Shown: one piece after another, positions 51,154 to 62,128 of the stretch
Layout: each line of letters begins with the position of its first letter
Position numbering within the stretch: the first letter of the stretch is position 1
NCBI RefSeq assembly: GCF_900698935.1
Contig: NZ_LR217715.1
Coordinates: 682,001 to 746,000 of the forward strand
Origin: Erwinia_E haradaeae_D
GTDB taxonomy: Bacteria > Pseudomonadota > Gammaproteobacteria > Enterobacterales > Enterobacteriaceae
Length of the DNA: 64,000 nt
Direction of reading: 5' to 3'
Made by a program: the position numbers and the translations under genes
Notes under the pieces: model-generated
The model's database searches: none
The model's input: the letters and a program-made list of their open reading frames with translations, nothing else
Told to the model about the DNA's origin: nothing

Positions 51154-52563
51154 CTAGAGAATACGGCGCAGAAGTCGATCGATACGCATACGATGCAACC
51201 GACAAATTAATTTGCGTGCTGGATCAGGATAATCTGAAATATTCTCTAAATCCTGAAAGCATTGTATGAAAGTAGTATGTTGACGAATGATCTTTAATTC
51301 ATGAGTACGTTGCTCTAAAAGTTGTCTTAGGGGGTCATGAACAACAACTGCATTTTCTAAATCTAAACACCATGCACGTGGATTTAAATTGTTACCCGTC
51401 AGCATCATCCATTCATCATCTATCCAGATTCCTTTAAGATGGTAGCTGTTTTTCCCATCGATCCACAAACGTACCATTAGTTGTCCATTATTAATATAGT
51501 GTTGAAACCGACTCAGAAAACAACGAAGATTAATCTCATATAAATAAGGAAGTGTACCAATCATGGTGAATGGTTGATCTTCTGGAATATAAAAATCATT
51601 AGCAGTTTTATCACCTACAATAATCTCTACCACCTTTCCTTGACGCAAGAGATAGACGATATTACGAACTAATAATGTTGGAAGGTTAAAATACGGAGTA
51701 CAAATCATTAGCATGCATTTAGAAGATAGCATAAGATGGTGAATAGTTTTATTGAGAATACTATTTTTCCCTAACCCTAGGAGGGGCGTGACCGAAAGAT
51801 GGTCATTAGAAGTATTACTGTTAAACTTATAACAACACCGACGCAACTCCTTGCGAAACTTTCGAACAACATGTTTAATCTCAGAATATTGAGGGCGTTC
51901 CAATCGATCTAGACGATGGACAGCTGGAGCTTCCAACAAGCCTGTTTTGATCCAATGCAACATTGTATCCGCTAATACTTTATTACTAATTAACTGATAT
52001 CGATCATAACGATATGTATCTCTTTGATGTAAATACATATTGTTAAAACTAGCACCAGTATATAGAACAGTATTGTCAATCACAGAACCTTTTAGATGCA
52101 GTACACCAAGTGCTTCTCTAGTATTTACAGGAATGCCATATACAGGAATACATCCATTCAGATACTGTTTAGACATTTCACAATACCAATCCGCATTAGT
52201 GAATTCGGTGGTAGCACCAAGACGACAGCGTTGTGCTCTATGCCAATCTACTAATACACAAATATCTAAATGAGGGGTCTTGTTCTTCGCTGCATATAAC
52301 GCAGCAAAAATTTCCTGACCTCCTTCATCGTTATCTAAATAGAGAGCTACGATATAAATGCGATGCGTGGCAGAAGAAATTTTTTCCAATAAAGTTTTGC
52401 GAAACTCAGATGGTGAAAATAATGTACTAAAACCCATCACTGATTGTGCAATTTTCGGTAACTGTGCAAGATATTTTTGATGTTGGTTAGTTTGACATGT
52501 TGTCAATATCACAGGATGCTTCTTTTCTCCTTTTAGATTATTAATAAGCTCTGGCAAACGCAT
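51154..52563 (-). CDS. pssA: CDP-diacylglycerol--serine O-phosphatidyltransferase
   Basis: PssA makes phosphatidylserine from CDP-diacylglycerol and serine; it is the phospholipase-D-type enzyme of gammaproteobacteria. It has 469 residues from ATG 52563, against 451 in E. coli. Homology starts only at NQHQKYLAQLPKIAQSV, so about 18 N-terminal residues are extra; a GTG (Val18) or TTG (Leu20) nearer the family start is possible. Both HKD motifs are complete: HLKGSVIDNTVLYTGASFN and HLKGIWIDDEWMLTGNNLNP. The product feeds Psd, which is encoded elsewhere in this window. Confidence 0.96.
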   Translation of the reverse strand: MRLPELINNLKGEKKHPVILTTCQTNQHQKYLAQLPKIAQSVMGFSTLFSPSEFRKTLLEKISSATHRIYIVALYLDNDEGGQEIFAALYAAKNKTPHLDICVLVDWHRAQRCRLGATTEFTNADWYCEMSKQYLNGCIPVYGIPVNTREALGVLHLKGSVIDNTVLYTGASFNNMYLHQRDTYRYDRYQLISNKVLADTMLHWIKTGLLEAPAVHRLDRLERPQYSEIKHVVRKFRKELRRCCYKFNSNTSNDHLSVTPLLGLGKNSILNKTIHHLMLSSKCMLMICTPYFNLPTLLVRNIVYLLRQGKVVEIIVGDKTANDFYIPEDQPFTMIGTLPYLYEINLRCFLSRFQHYINNGQLMVRLWIDGKNSYHLKGIWIDDEWMMLTGNNLNPRAWCLDLENAVVVHDPLRQLLEQRTHELKIIRQHTTFIQCFQDLENISDYPDPARKLICRLHRMRIDRLLRRIL

Positions 52564-53517
52564 AAAATATAATGATGCATATCATAATACATATTTCTAA
52601 TACTAGTGAGACTTATCTCTCACTCTAATTACATTCATCAACACTAAGATATATGTACTAGATATCAATCTATCTGGTATGAAATGATGTAAATCAAACC
52701 GTAAAACTATTTTTTTATGCGAAAATTATAATACTTTGGTCGTCAGGTATACACAATACGCTTTTAAGGTATTCATGATAAACTTAACATAAGGTGAACT
52801 GTATGTGCTCATTTACCTAATCAATCTACGTTACACAGCCGTAACAAACTAGAAATTTTTCAGAAAAAATGATATCTTACACCATACGTATAAGCGTAAT
52901 AGGTTGTATTTTTCGCATATCTCTGCTACCTGCTGTTTAGCTGATACAGCCTCTCTTGTCTTTGTCTATTGTATAAAATACATCTGCCTCGCTATGGAGA
53001 CAAAACAGATAGTTTGATAGTCTACCTATGTATACCTCATCTAGAGATAATACATCATAAATAATCGAAACTCAGACTAATAAATATGTTATATAAACCA
53101 TATATGACTTACCTGATGCATCAAATTTTAATACACTGAGTGATAAAATTTCTCAAATCCATTAATATATTTTTTAAATATAGAATACTTGATGATTCTA
53201 GAGCTAAGTAATTTAAGGTGCGTATCTCATACATTGTCTATAGTTATGCAACGCATGTAATCATTTTTGTATTTATATGAATTGTTATCCACTGCTGTTC
53301 TATGTAAGCTATGCACTGAGTTAAATCATCATAAAACTATAATATATCGAAATAGTACACGCAAAATGTTCTAGGTAATTGAATATAACTTATTATAATT
53401 TATAATTATTGTGAGCGATCTGCCACGCTCTGTGTTACAGACCCATAAGTATTATCTTTAAAGAAATAATACATCTCATGTTTCATTATTATAAAATTCT
53501 CTTAGCGGGAGGTCAAT
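52564..53517. other. gene-free stretch between pssA and gshA
   Basis: About 0.95 kb of divergent AT-rich sequence. It should hold the promoters of both genes. TATAAA at about 53490 is a possible -10 for gshA without a matched -35. No coding frame. Confidence 0.5.
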
Positions 53518-55074
53518 GTGATCCCGAATGCATCAGATGCTCTTATCTGGTTAGAATCTCATCCTCATTGCCTCAAAGGCATAGGTCGCGGTATTGAGCG
53601 CGAAACCCTGCGTATTAGGCCGGATGGATTTCTTGCGACCACCACACACCCAAGATCTTTTGGTTCACCTTTAACGCATCAATGGATTACCACTGATTTT
53701 GCTGAAGCATTATTAGAATTCATTACACCAGTCGATGACAATATTGATCATTTATTAGTGTTTTTACGTGACATACATCGTTATGTTTCTAGTCAATTAG
53801 GTGAAGAACTAATGTGGCCAATGAGTATGCCATGTAAAGTGCATCCAGACCAACCAATACAGCTTGCACAATATGGTTCATCCTCTATTGGTCAAATGAA
53901 AACGCATTATCGTCAAGGATTAAAAAATCGCTATGGTGCGTTAATACAGATGATTGCAGGTGTACATTATAATTTTTCTTTGCCATTTTCATTCTGGAAA
54001 GAACGGACTGGTATATATAATTCACAAGATGGAAAAGAAGCCATTTCCGCAGGATATTTACAAATAATACGTAACTATTATCGGTTTGGGTGGGTTATCC
54101 CATATCTTTTTGGTGCCTCACCAGCTATTTGCTCCTCATTTATGAATGGTCGTGAAAGCACACTTCCATTCGAACATAGTGAACACGGTATGCTATCATT
54201 ACCATATGCAACCTCGCTGCGATTAAGTGATCTAGGCTATGTCAATCCATCTGATCACAACCTAAATATTACTTTTAATAATTTATCAGAATATATTGCA
54301 AGCCTACAAATCGCAATTCAAACGCCATCAGAAAAATTTATTGCAATGGGAGTCCAAGATGATCAGGGTAACTGTCTACAACTCAATACAAATATACTGC
54401 AGATTGAAGATGAACTTTATATACCCATCCGACCAAAACGCATGACATTATCTGGCGAATCTCAATTAGATGCGTTACAACGTAGAGGAGTGGAATACAT
54501 AGAAGTACGCTCGCTAGATATTAATCCCTTCTCTCCCATTGGAATTTCATCCGAGCAAATCTGTTTCCTTGATATGTTTCTAATTTGGTGTGCTATTGCT
54601 GATTCACCCACCATAGATAGCATAGAATTAGCTTGTACACATAAAAATTGGAATTTGATTATTACTGAAGGTCGTAAATTTGGACAAACCATCAATATGG
54701 AGGATGGACAAACTAAATACCCTGTATCAGACATCGGTCATCACCTATTACATGATTTAAATCGCATCGCAAAAACACTAGATAGCCTGAGCGAAAAACC
54801 TCGTTATCAGAATGTCTGTCAGCGTCTAAAAGCATCCTTCAATAATCCAAATTTAACCTATTCAGCTCGTCTCTTACACACGCTAAAATCACACGGTCTT
54901 GAGCGCACCGGTCTAGCTCTAGCAGCAAAATACAGAACTCAGTTATCTCAAGAAGAATTAGAAATAGTAGACAAGAATCAATTTACCAATGAAGCACGAC
55001 GCTCAAAAATACGCCAAAAACAAATTGAACTCAGAGACCAACACAGGAGAACAAATTTATACAATGTGAAGTGA
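53518..55074 (+). CDS. gshA: glutamate--cysteine ligase
   Basis: GshA catalyses the first step of glutathione synthesis. It has 518 residues, exactly the E. coli length. It starts at GTG 53518 with a strong GGGAGG site at 53507-53512. GIGRGIERETLRI near the N-terminus, TDFAEALLEFITP, GVHYNFSLP, YYRFGWVIPYLFGASPAICSSF and YIEVRSLDINPFSPIG all match the proteobacterial GshA family. gshB is not in the window. Retention supports continued thiol redox defence. Confidence 0.98.
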   Translation: MIPNASDALIWLESHPHCLKGIGRGIERETLRIRPDGFLATTTHPRSFGSPLTHQWITTDFAEALLEFITPVDDNIDHLLVFLRDIHRYVSSQLGEELMWPMSMPCKVHPDQPIQLAQYGSSSIGQMKTHYRQGLKNRYGALIQMIAGVHYNFSLPFSFWKERTGIYNSQDGKEAISAGYLQIIRNYYRFGWVIPYLFGASPAICSSFMNGRESTLPFEHSEHGMLSLPYATSLRLSDLGYVNPSDHNLNITFNNLSEYIASLQIAIQTPSEKFIAMGVQDDQGNCLQLNTNILQIEDELYIPIRPKRMTLSGESQLDALQRRGVEYIEVRSLDINPFSPIGISSEQICFLDMFLIWCAIADSPTIDSIELACTHKNWNLIITEGRKFGQTINMEDGQTKYPVSDIGHHLLHDLNRIAKTLDSLSEKPRYQNVCQRLKASFNNPNLTYSARLLHTLKSHGLERTGLALAAKYRTQLSQEELEIVDKNQFTNEARRSKIRQKQIELRDQHRRTNLYNVK

Positions 55075-55915
55075 TAGTCGAATACTAAATTAGTAGTTAT
55101 GATTTTCATATGCTATGCGAGGAAAAACAGAAAATTTGTTGTATGACAAAATCCATCCAAAACTCTCTAATGTATAAACATCATATAGTTCACTTATAAA
55201 GTATAGGCTAAATAAACTCTTACTATCAAATATGAATTAAAGAATGATTGGACAGTGTTATCTTGAAAGATAACATACTATGTATGAGTACGTTTCATAT
55301 TCAACTAGCATGAATATCGGAATCCTTTTGCTAATGTATGATATATCTATTGATCACACCATGAAACTGAGCAGAACATTATGGCAAAAAAAATCATAAA
55401 AACAGTGTTAGGAGAACACCATTAGTGTTATATACACATAAAAAACCAATCGATACCTTATCTGCTTTAAAACCCTCACAAACATCACAAAATCTCAAAA
55501 CAAGCTGATGACTTACAAATGATTTTTTGTATATTATATATGTAAGTCTTGCAAGTGCAATCTATAACCCTATGTATTGATAATACATAGGTTAGTGCAG
55601 TCCCTATAATTTATATAAATCACACTTATACTACACTATGATTACAACGTAGCTATACATAAAATTTTTTCAAATGGTATATTCGCATCGTTAAAAAAAT
55701 AGGCATATAATCAAATATATGAGATAGCAATCTTTGTATTATATGTAAAATACATAATAAAAACTTCTTTTTAATAAATAATTCTTCTATATATATAGAA
55801 ATATATAAAATTCGTTTACTCTCTCAATAGAGAGAGATATGAACTAACTTCATTGAATAGTCATTACATAAATAGCAATGTGTACTAATATTATTAAAAT
55901 ATAAAAACGCTGGAG
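55075..55915. other. gene-free stretch between gshA and the 4.5S RNA gene
   Basis: About 0.84 kb. Several short hairpins occur: TGTTATCTT/AAGATAACA at 55256-55275, a 10-base pair at 55569-55591, and CTCTCTC/GAGAGAG at 55819-55836. Arm lengths of 7-10 are expected by chance in AT-rich DNA. A T-run on the minus strand (complement of 55902-55907) directly follows the 4.5S RNA. Confidence 0.5.
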
Positions 55916-56025
55916 AGGGCGGGTGTCAACCATATCCTAGCACATGTATAATCTATTACGGCTGCTTCCTTCCAGACCTGACCGGGTTCATAGATCGCCA
56001 TTGCAGGCTGGTTAACACCACCCCC
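55916..56025 (-). ncRNA. ffs: 4.5S RNA, the signal recognition particle RNA
   Basis: About 110 bases (E. coli 114). The diagnostic Ffh-binding apical domain is present: GGTCAGGTCTGGAAGGAAGC followed by AGCC, with the GGAA tetraloop. The two ends (GGGGGTGGTGTTAACC and GGTTGACACCCGCCC) pair with a few G-U pairs to form the long closing helix. One change from E. coli is C to U beside the tetraloop. A T-rich tract immediately downstream could terminate transcription. The exact ends are estimated from the helix. Confidence 0.95.
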
Positions 56026-57847
56026 ATGAAATATAATTTTCAATCTTATGCAGGGCATTATCTCTAATTCTGTTGGTAAATGCAAGTACTGAAGTAAAAT
56101 ACTTTTTCTATCTTTATAATTAATAGTTTTAACTAAGCTTCAACCATCGCACAATTCTCGTAAAATATTAAATAAAGAAAATCTATACACACTTCTGCAT
56201 AAATACACACAATTCTATCGAAGTAAAAACAACACTTCTAGTACCTACAAAAAATATTACGGAAAACCTAGTTGCATATATGCAATATGGTCATCACTAT
56301 GATAAAAACACATGATTATTCATAATGCTTTTATATTGTATACTACATCAATATTGTGCGTATTTTAAAAAGTTAAAAAAATGCATAATGTGTATCGTTG
56401 GTCGCAACATACACACTGCGTGTTATCATATCTGTGTGCCTCGCGTCAAAAGTTCAATATATAGAAATGTGCGCATATCTATGCAATCTATCATTGCTCT
56501 AGTGTCACTCGTTCGTCAAAATGATTAGTATTTTGACTCAAAATACGCGTCAATTATAATTCAGCGCTCTTTTCCATCGCCAATCATCAACCATCTCCTC
56601 AACAAGATACAAACACATCACTATAATGTATATTAGAATATTCATTGTGCTTTCTCTGCTCAAATCAGCACATAAAAAAGGTATGTTGTCAAACACCATG
56701 TTAATGTTTAGAACAAACAACATTTAATATAAAGACACTGCGTATGCAGTACAACTCACCCCAATAAGTGTTATTTATTACTTAATATTGTTTTGATGTT
56801 AATATAACCACAGCGGACATGATAGAAAAAATAATCATATTAACGATCGATATACTAGGAAATATCCTCATATCACATTCACATCAAATACAGAAATTAC
56901 TATACCGACAATACAGACATTGCGTATTCACTCTTCTCCATGTCTTGTTGCGCTGCTTATATAAAAAATAAGTGATCAATTGTGAACTATACAGTTAACT
57001 GAGCAGTTAATATTTTAATATGTATATCGTAATACCATCTCACAAAACAATGACTCCCTTTACAAACTAACTATATCCTCACTTATCGGTATTTGAACAC
57101 CCTGCCAATCTTGTCATAAAAATTCTAGACAAGAAACACTCTTAGTTGTATTAAAGGTCGTTTAATACTTGTTTCTTGAAACTACAATGAATACGACTTA
57201 CGTCACGATACAGTATTAGAAGTTTGAAGATTATTCTAAAAAATATTTTTATTACATATAGCAACCAATTTCTTCCAAGTTTATGCTACATGTTACTAAA
57301 AATTTTTCCACCACTGCACGTTGTCATCACATTTATTCGCCTTCCTTACATGTAATACTGTGATATTGATAGCATACACACACATTAAATTTATTTATAA
57401 ATCAATAAAAACTATCAAAATGCGCTGTAGCAGCATTTTATTGTTTTTATCTCTAGGTATTTTTTCTTCAACATTGCACTACACTGGTGTGTATAAAGTA
57501 TTTTCTCGGCTTACTCACTCAACACTGGATTCAGGTTGTAAAAGTGCTATTTTCCATAGTTTATGAACACCAATGCTATAATTCACATCTGTACTTACAC
57601 CATGGTATATACAGTAAGATGAGAGAGAATAGCGAGTCTAATAATATTTTTATAATGTTTAAATTATAGACAGATTCATCCGAAAGTGTTCCAAAGAAAT
57701 TGATGATCATCTATCATCTTATGCAAACATCGTCAGAGACTATATTCTATAATATCACAGAAACATTTTTAGAATAGCTGTACACCTAAAACAAACAGAT
57801 CACACAGGCAAAGTAAATAGTTTATAGAATCGAACATACTCCCTTTA
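56026..57847. other. gene-free stretch between the 4.5S RNA gene and lapA
   Basis: About 1.8 kb. In E. coli lapB would follow lapA on this strand, but no TPR protein is readable. A nested inverted repeat lies at 57130-57178. Short frames (56325-56528, 57321-57669) lack motifs. Confidence 0.55.
57130..57178. repeat. nested inverted repeat (two-part hairpin)
   Basis: The outer arms CAAGAAAC (57130-57137) and GTTTCTTG (57171-57178) enclose the inner arms GTATTAAA (57148-57155) and TTTAATAC (57161-57168), with loop GGTCG. That is sixteen perfect pairs with an asymmetric bulge of 10 against 2 bases. No gene is adjacent. Confidence 0.6.
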
Positions 57848-58144
57848 TCATCTATTTTTTGAAATGGTTATAGCGTTTTCTTTTACAGCTAATTGGCCTT
57901 GTAATCGTATAGCCTTACGTTGTGCATGCACTAAAGAGACACGAATACGTAACCAGAAGATACTACAAATCATCCAGCTCAGTAAAAAACCCATAGAAAA
58001 TACTACCGCTAATAACGTAGCAATATGGAATTCACCACGACCCATCAGGTAATTAAAGGTGATTACTTGATCATTGTGAGCCCCTAAAGCCATAGCCAAA
58101 ACGAGCATCACAATAATCACTAAAAAAATAAAAAAATATTTCAA
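57848..58144 (-). CDS. lapA: lipopolysaccharide assembly protein A
   Basis: LapA (YciS) is a small inner-membrane protein acting with LapB in regulating LPS synthesis. It has 98 residues (E. coli 102). The two transmembrane helices cover about 3-20 and 43-65, with GAHNDQVITFNYLMGRGEF between them, and a basic coiled tail follows (RVSLVHAQRKAIRLQGQL). The start is TTG 58144, with AAAGGG upstream; the nearby ATG is out of frame. lapB, normally the next gene, is not found downstream. Confidence 0.93.
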   Translation of the reverse strand: MKYFFIFLVIIVMLVLAMALGAHNDQVITFNYLMGRGEFHIATLLAVVFSMGFLLSWMICSIFWLRIRVSLVHAQRKAIRLQGQLAVKENAITISKNR

Positions 58145-59042
58145 AACATACCCTTTATTGTAAATTTCAGTAGTGAATGATATAAATAATTGTCCTAGTG
58201 CTTATCGCCTGCACTCTTTTATCGAACCATCAGCATTAGTATGCTGATGCCAGTTATTGCATTCAATATTAACTCGGCTATAATAGATATAATTCGCTGT
58301 GATTTATCACGCTAACCATGTTTGCTTTGGATTCAAATACTTGAAATTAAATAAAATTAGTGATAGTACATATAACATGACCACCTAACATATAGTTATG
58401 CACTAAATATAATAAATTCATACACCATCTGATCCCTACCGCATGAAAATCAATAGTTATGAAAGAACATGCCTAGAATCAACATCTTTTCTAGAAACTT
58501 TATTCTATGAAATACTGCATCTAAAAACTACTATCATACAACATTTTTTGTATGATTTTTATGATTATATCATTGTATGTGGTAATCACTATAGTATAGG
58601 CTCTAGCTATCTCAATACATCAGTGGAATATGTCTATCATACTAGTTATATATGACCCGCAAAATACCATGTAACACTTAGCGAAATCATTAATGATTAC
58701 TACTCACACAAAACATAATTAAACCTTAATGTCAACTACATAAGTTATCACAAGATAAAGTATTACTATGATAACAAATCAACTTATCACAACTTATGAT
58801 TAAAATATAAAACTATTACTACTACAGAATGGCATCATCAATATGATTGTGAATGTAGTCGTTATACAAACGATACCTCATAAAATAAAAAAGAGTCACC
58901 TAAATCCTACTAGAAACTATATTATATAGAGCATGACAAAGGAAGTATGCTACATAGTACGCTTATTAGCTATTACAACTACTTTAACTACGACCACCTT
59001 TATTATACATTCTCGTTTATGTAATAAGGTAGACGTCGGTCT
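58145..59042. other. divergent gene-free stretch between lapA and clsA
   Basis: About 0.9 kb. A perfect 9-base hairpin, CATCAGCAT-TAGT-ATGCTGATG, lies at 58228-58249, about 85 bases upstream of lapA. TATAAT at 58280-58285 is on the plus strand, away from lapA. A 70-codon frame at 58443-58655 has no motif. Confidence 0.5.
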
Positions 59043-60524
59043 GTGAACAGGACTATTGCTTTGCTAACCACTTCTTACACCATCATTAGCTGGCTGTTAG
59101 TATTTTCTTACTGGTTCTTAATTGTTGGCATCACTTTTCGTATTTTAATTAAGCGCCGTTCAGTACCTTTTGCTATGACTTGGCTACTAATTATTTATAT
59201 TTTACCTCTAGTAGGAATTATTGCCTACCTCTCCCTTGGAGAATTACACTTAGGTAAGTGTCGGTCCGAACGCGTGCGTAGCATGTGGCCTTCTATGGCT
59301 ATATGGTTGAAAAACCTGCATTCTATTCAACACCTTTGTTCCACAAAAAACAGTGATATTGCTCAACCATTATTCCAACTATGTGAAAATCGCCAAGGCA
59401 TTTCTGGGATCACAGGTAACCAGTTACAGCTACTCACTAACAGTAATGTTACACTACGTACAGTGGTACGTGATGTACAGCAAGCTTGTCATAATATTGA
59501 AATGGTCTTTTATATTTGGCAGCCTGGTGGACAGGCTGACGAAGTTGCAGAAGCTCTTATAGCCGCCGCACAGCGTGGTGTGCGTTGTCGCCTATTGCTT
59601 GATTCTGCTGGTAGTGTAGAATTTTTTCGTACAGAATGGCCTGGTCGCATGCGTCGTGCAGGAATTGATGTAGTCGAAGCACTTCCTGTTAGTCTGCTCA
59701 GAATTTTCCTAAGAAGAATGGACTTACGTCAACACCGCAAAGTAGTGCTTATTGATAATTATATTGCCTATACTGGTAGCATGAATCTAGTAGATCCTAG
59801 ATTTTTTAAGCCACATACAAAGGCTGGTCAGTGGGTAGATTTAATGGCACGCATGGAAGGCCCCATCGCCACTACTATGGGAATAATTTACTCTGCTGAT
59901 TGGGAAATGGAAACTGGAAAGCGTATTCTCCCTCCCACACCTGATGCTAATCTTACACTCCTTAAACCACACAATGATCATACGATTCTAGTTATTGCAT
60001 CCGGCCCATGCTTTCCAGACAACATGATTCATCAAGCGATATTAACAGCAGTGTTTTCAGCACGTAAAAAAATAATAATTACCACGCCTTATTTAATACC
60101 AACTGATGATTTACTACATGCTATCTGCATAGCTGCTCATCGTGGCGTAGATGTTAGTATTATCATTCCACGCTATAATGACTCTTTTTTAGTACGATGG
60201 GCTAGTAGAGCATTTTTCAGCGAACTACTTGAAGCTGGAGTAAAAATATATCAGTTTGAAGGCGGCCTTTTACATAGTAAAAGCATTCTTATTGATGGTC
60301 AGTTAAGCCTCGTAGGTACGGTTAATTTAGATATGCGAAGTTTATGGTTAAACTTTGAGATCACTATAGTGATTGATCATCATGAATTTGGCAGTAAGTT
60401 AGCTCGTATTCACAACCATTACATCGCTCAATCATGCTTAGTAGATGCTCGTTGCTGGTTGCAGCGCGCATACTGGCAACGTATCATAGAGCGACTATTT
60501 TATTTTTTTAGCCCCTTGCTATGA
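59043..60524 (+). CDS. clsA: cardiolipin synthase A
   Basis: ClsA condenses two phosphatidylglycerols, or PG with another donor, into cardiolipin at the inner membrane. It has 493 residues from GTG 59043. TTG 59061, with AGGA eight bases upstream, gives 487 residues, nearer the E. coli 486 and its N-terminus, and may be the real start. Two N-terminal membrane helices are followed by two HKD motifs: HRKVVLIDNYIAYTGSMN and HSKSILIDGQLSLVGTVN. The C-terminus RLFYFFSPLL is identical to E. coli. It extends the phospholipid set in this window. Confidence 0.97.
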   Translation: MNRTIALLTTSYTIISWLLVFSYWFLIVGITFRILIKRRSVPFAMTWLLIIYILPLVGIIAYLSLGELHLGKCRSERVRSMWPSMAIWLKNLHSIQHLCSTKNSDIAQPLFQLCENRQGISGITGNQLQLLTNSNVTLRTVVRDVQQACHNIEMVFYIWQPGGQADEVAEALIAAAQRGVRCRLLLDSAGSVEFFRTEWPGRMRRAGIDVVEALPVSLLRIFLRRMDLRQHRKVVLIDNYIAYTGSMNLVDPRFFKPHTKAGQWVDLMARMEGPIATTMGIIYSADWEMETGKRILPPTPDANLTLLKPHNDHTILVIASGPCFPDNMIHQAILTAVFSARKKIIITTPYLIPTDDLLHAICIAAHRGVDVSIIIPRYNDSFLVRWASRAFFSELLEAGVKIYQFEGGLLHSKSILIDGQLSLVGTVNLDMRSLWLNFEITIVIDHHEFGSKLARIHNHYIAQSCLVDARCWLQRAYWQRIIERLFYFFSPLL

Positions 60525-61612
60525 TGAAAGACGCTTGCTTTCTATCATATACATCATGTTCCTTGACGGATCTATTCTAGATATCTCTACTATTAAGATA
60601 GAAATAAAGCTAATACTTGCATCTTTGACTTACTTCTATAGTTGAGTTACCTCAATCTAATAAAACAATAAAAAAGATTCTCACACATGCTCTTAGTTTC
60701 TAAAAAATCGTACATCTACACTAATATGAGTGATCATATCACTAATATTCAAAAACAAAAAAGTAATATGGGATAGATAGTGGCTATTTGTACGACACGC
60801 ATCACGCATTATTCTTCACCTACTTAGAGTAGGGGGACACATGACTATTCGTCTTAGTGCTTTATATTGCCCTGGCTAATTACAAAAAATATTTTTAAAG
60901 ATCAAAATGAAAACGATAAAAAGAATTTTGCTAAATAGTGATTTTTGATATATCCAATATTTTATATCAATATGTCGCATACAATATGATATGCACATAT
61001 AGAAAATGACTCAAAAAAACACAATATGAGAATTTATAGGTAACATTAAAGGTCTTTAAAAAATAGTGCAATGTTACTCAAGATCAAAAATTTTGTATAA
61101 GCGCATGATGCTGTAGGATACCTACTATACTATTTTAAGTGATGTAAAGTGCCGAACACATAGGGTGAGATCTACTTATTCGCTTATTGTGTGAATTTTT
61201 GTTAGTGATTCATAGATCAACAGGAAATGTGTTATTATATGATTCGAAATAAGTGTGACTCTAGTAGTGAAAAAATAAAAACATACACCAGACTTTTAAA
61301 ATATAAAATAAACCGCTTGCCTTTTAACAGAGACATGTGGATATCATGAGATGTCTCTATCTCAATACAATAGATTTTCATCTGTCTATGTCTATGCTAC
61401 AACTGCTATCATATATAATAACTATGATGAACAGAGGAATTACATATACATTATTTTTACATTGGATAGCAGCGCTCTGTGGCAGCAAGTTTTTAACAAT
61501 GAATATCCTTATTATATAAATAATTACTATGATTGAGATCATCAATCACATGCTCATTATTGAGCCGTCTACAATACTTATATTATAATCACGACACCTA
61601 CATTATGCATGC
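60525..61612. other. gene-free stretch between clsA and ssb, with repeat copy 1
   Basis: About 1.1 kb between convergent genes. It contains one copy of the 109-base inverted repeat (61111-61219). Frames at 61337-61536 show no motif. The rest is AT-rich with nothing seen. Confidence 0.6.
61111..61219 (+). repeat. 109-base inverted repeat, copy 1 (3' side of ssb)
   Basis: The sequence from CTGTAGGATA to CATAGATCA is the reverse complement of 62372-62480, with a single difference at 61146 (A here, G in the other copy). It lies 393 bases beyond the ssb stop codon. It has no coding content and no strong internal hairpin. Confidence 0.97.
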
Positions 61613-62128
61613 TTAGAACGGAATATCATCTTCAAAATCGACTAAACCTTCATTATTAGTTGCTAGGTTATCTTTCTGAGACTTATGTGATAACGAGCGA
61701 GATAAGGATGTCTCCTTACTAAATGTATTGCTACCTTTTTGCTGAGCCCATCCGCTATTATCACTGGCATTATTCTGAGAACGTCCACCTAACATATGCA
61801 TGGTGCCTCCAATATTCACTACTACCTCCGTAGTATATTTTTCAATACCGGCTTGGTCAGTCCACTTACGTGTCTGCAAAGACCCTTCGATATAGACTTG
61901 AGAGCCCTTACGAAGATATTCACACGCTACTTCAGCTAATTTACCGAAAAGTACCACACGGTGCCATTCAGTTTTTTCTTTGATCTCCCCGGATTGTTTA
62001 TCTCGCCAACTTTCAGAAGTTGCTAAAGTGATGTTTGTAACAGCACTACCATTAGGTATATATCGTATTTCTGGGTCCTGTCCTAGATTCCCTACTAAAA
62101 TTACTTTGTTAACTCCTCTACTAGCCAT
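61613..62128 (-). CDS. ssb: single-stranded DNA-binding protein
   Basis: SSB is the tetrameric single-strand DNA-binding protein of replication, repair and recombination. It has 171 residues (E. coli 178). The OB fold (about 1-112) is highly conserved, including Trp40, Trp54, Phe60 and Trp88 equivalents. A shortened Ser/Asn-rich linker follows, and the partner-recruiting tip VDFEDDIPF is intact. GGAG lies eight bases before the ATG. The divergent uvrA of E. coli is absent. The gene is bracketed by an inward-facing pair of 109-base inverted repeats. Confidence 0.98.
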   Translation of the reverse strand: MASRGVNKVILVGNLGQDPEIRYIPNGSAVTNITLATSESWRDKQSGEIKEKTEWHRVVLFGKLAEVACEYLRKGSQVYIEGSLQTRKWTDQAGIEKYTTEVVVNIGGTMHMLGGRSQNNASDNSGWAQQKGSNTFSKETSLSRSLSHKSQKDNLATNNEGLVDFEDDIPF

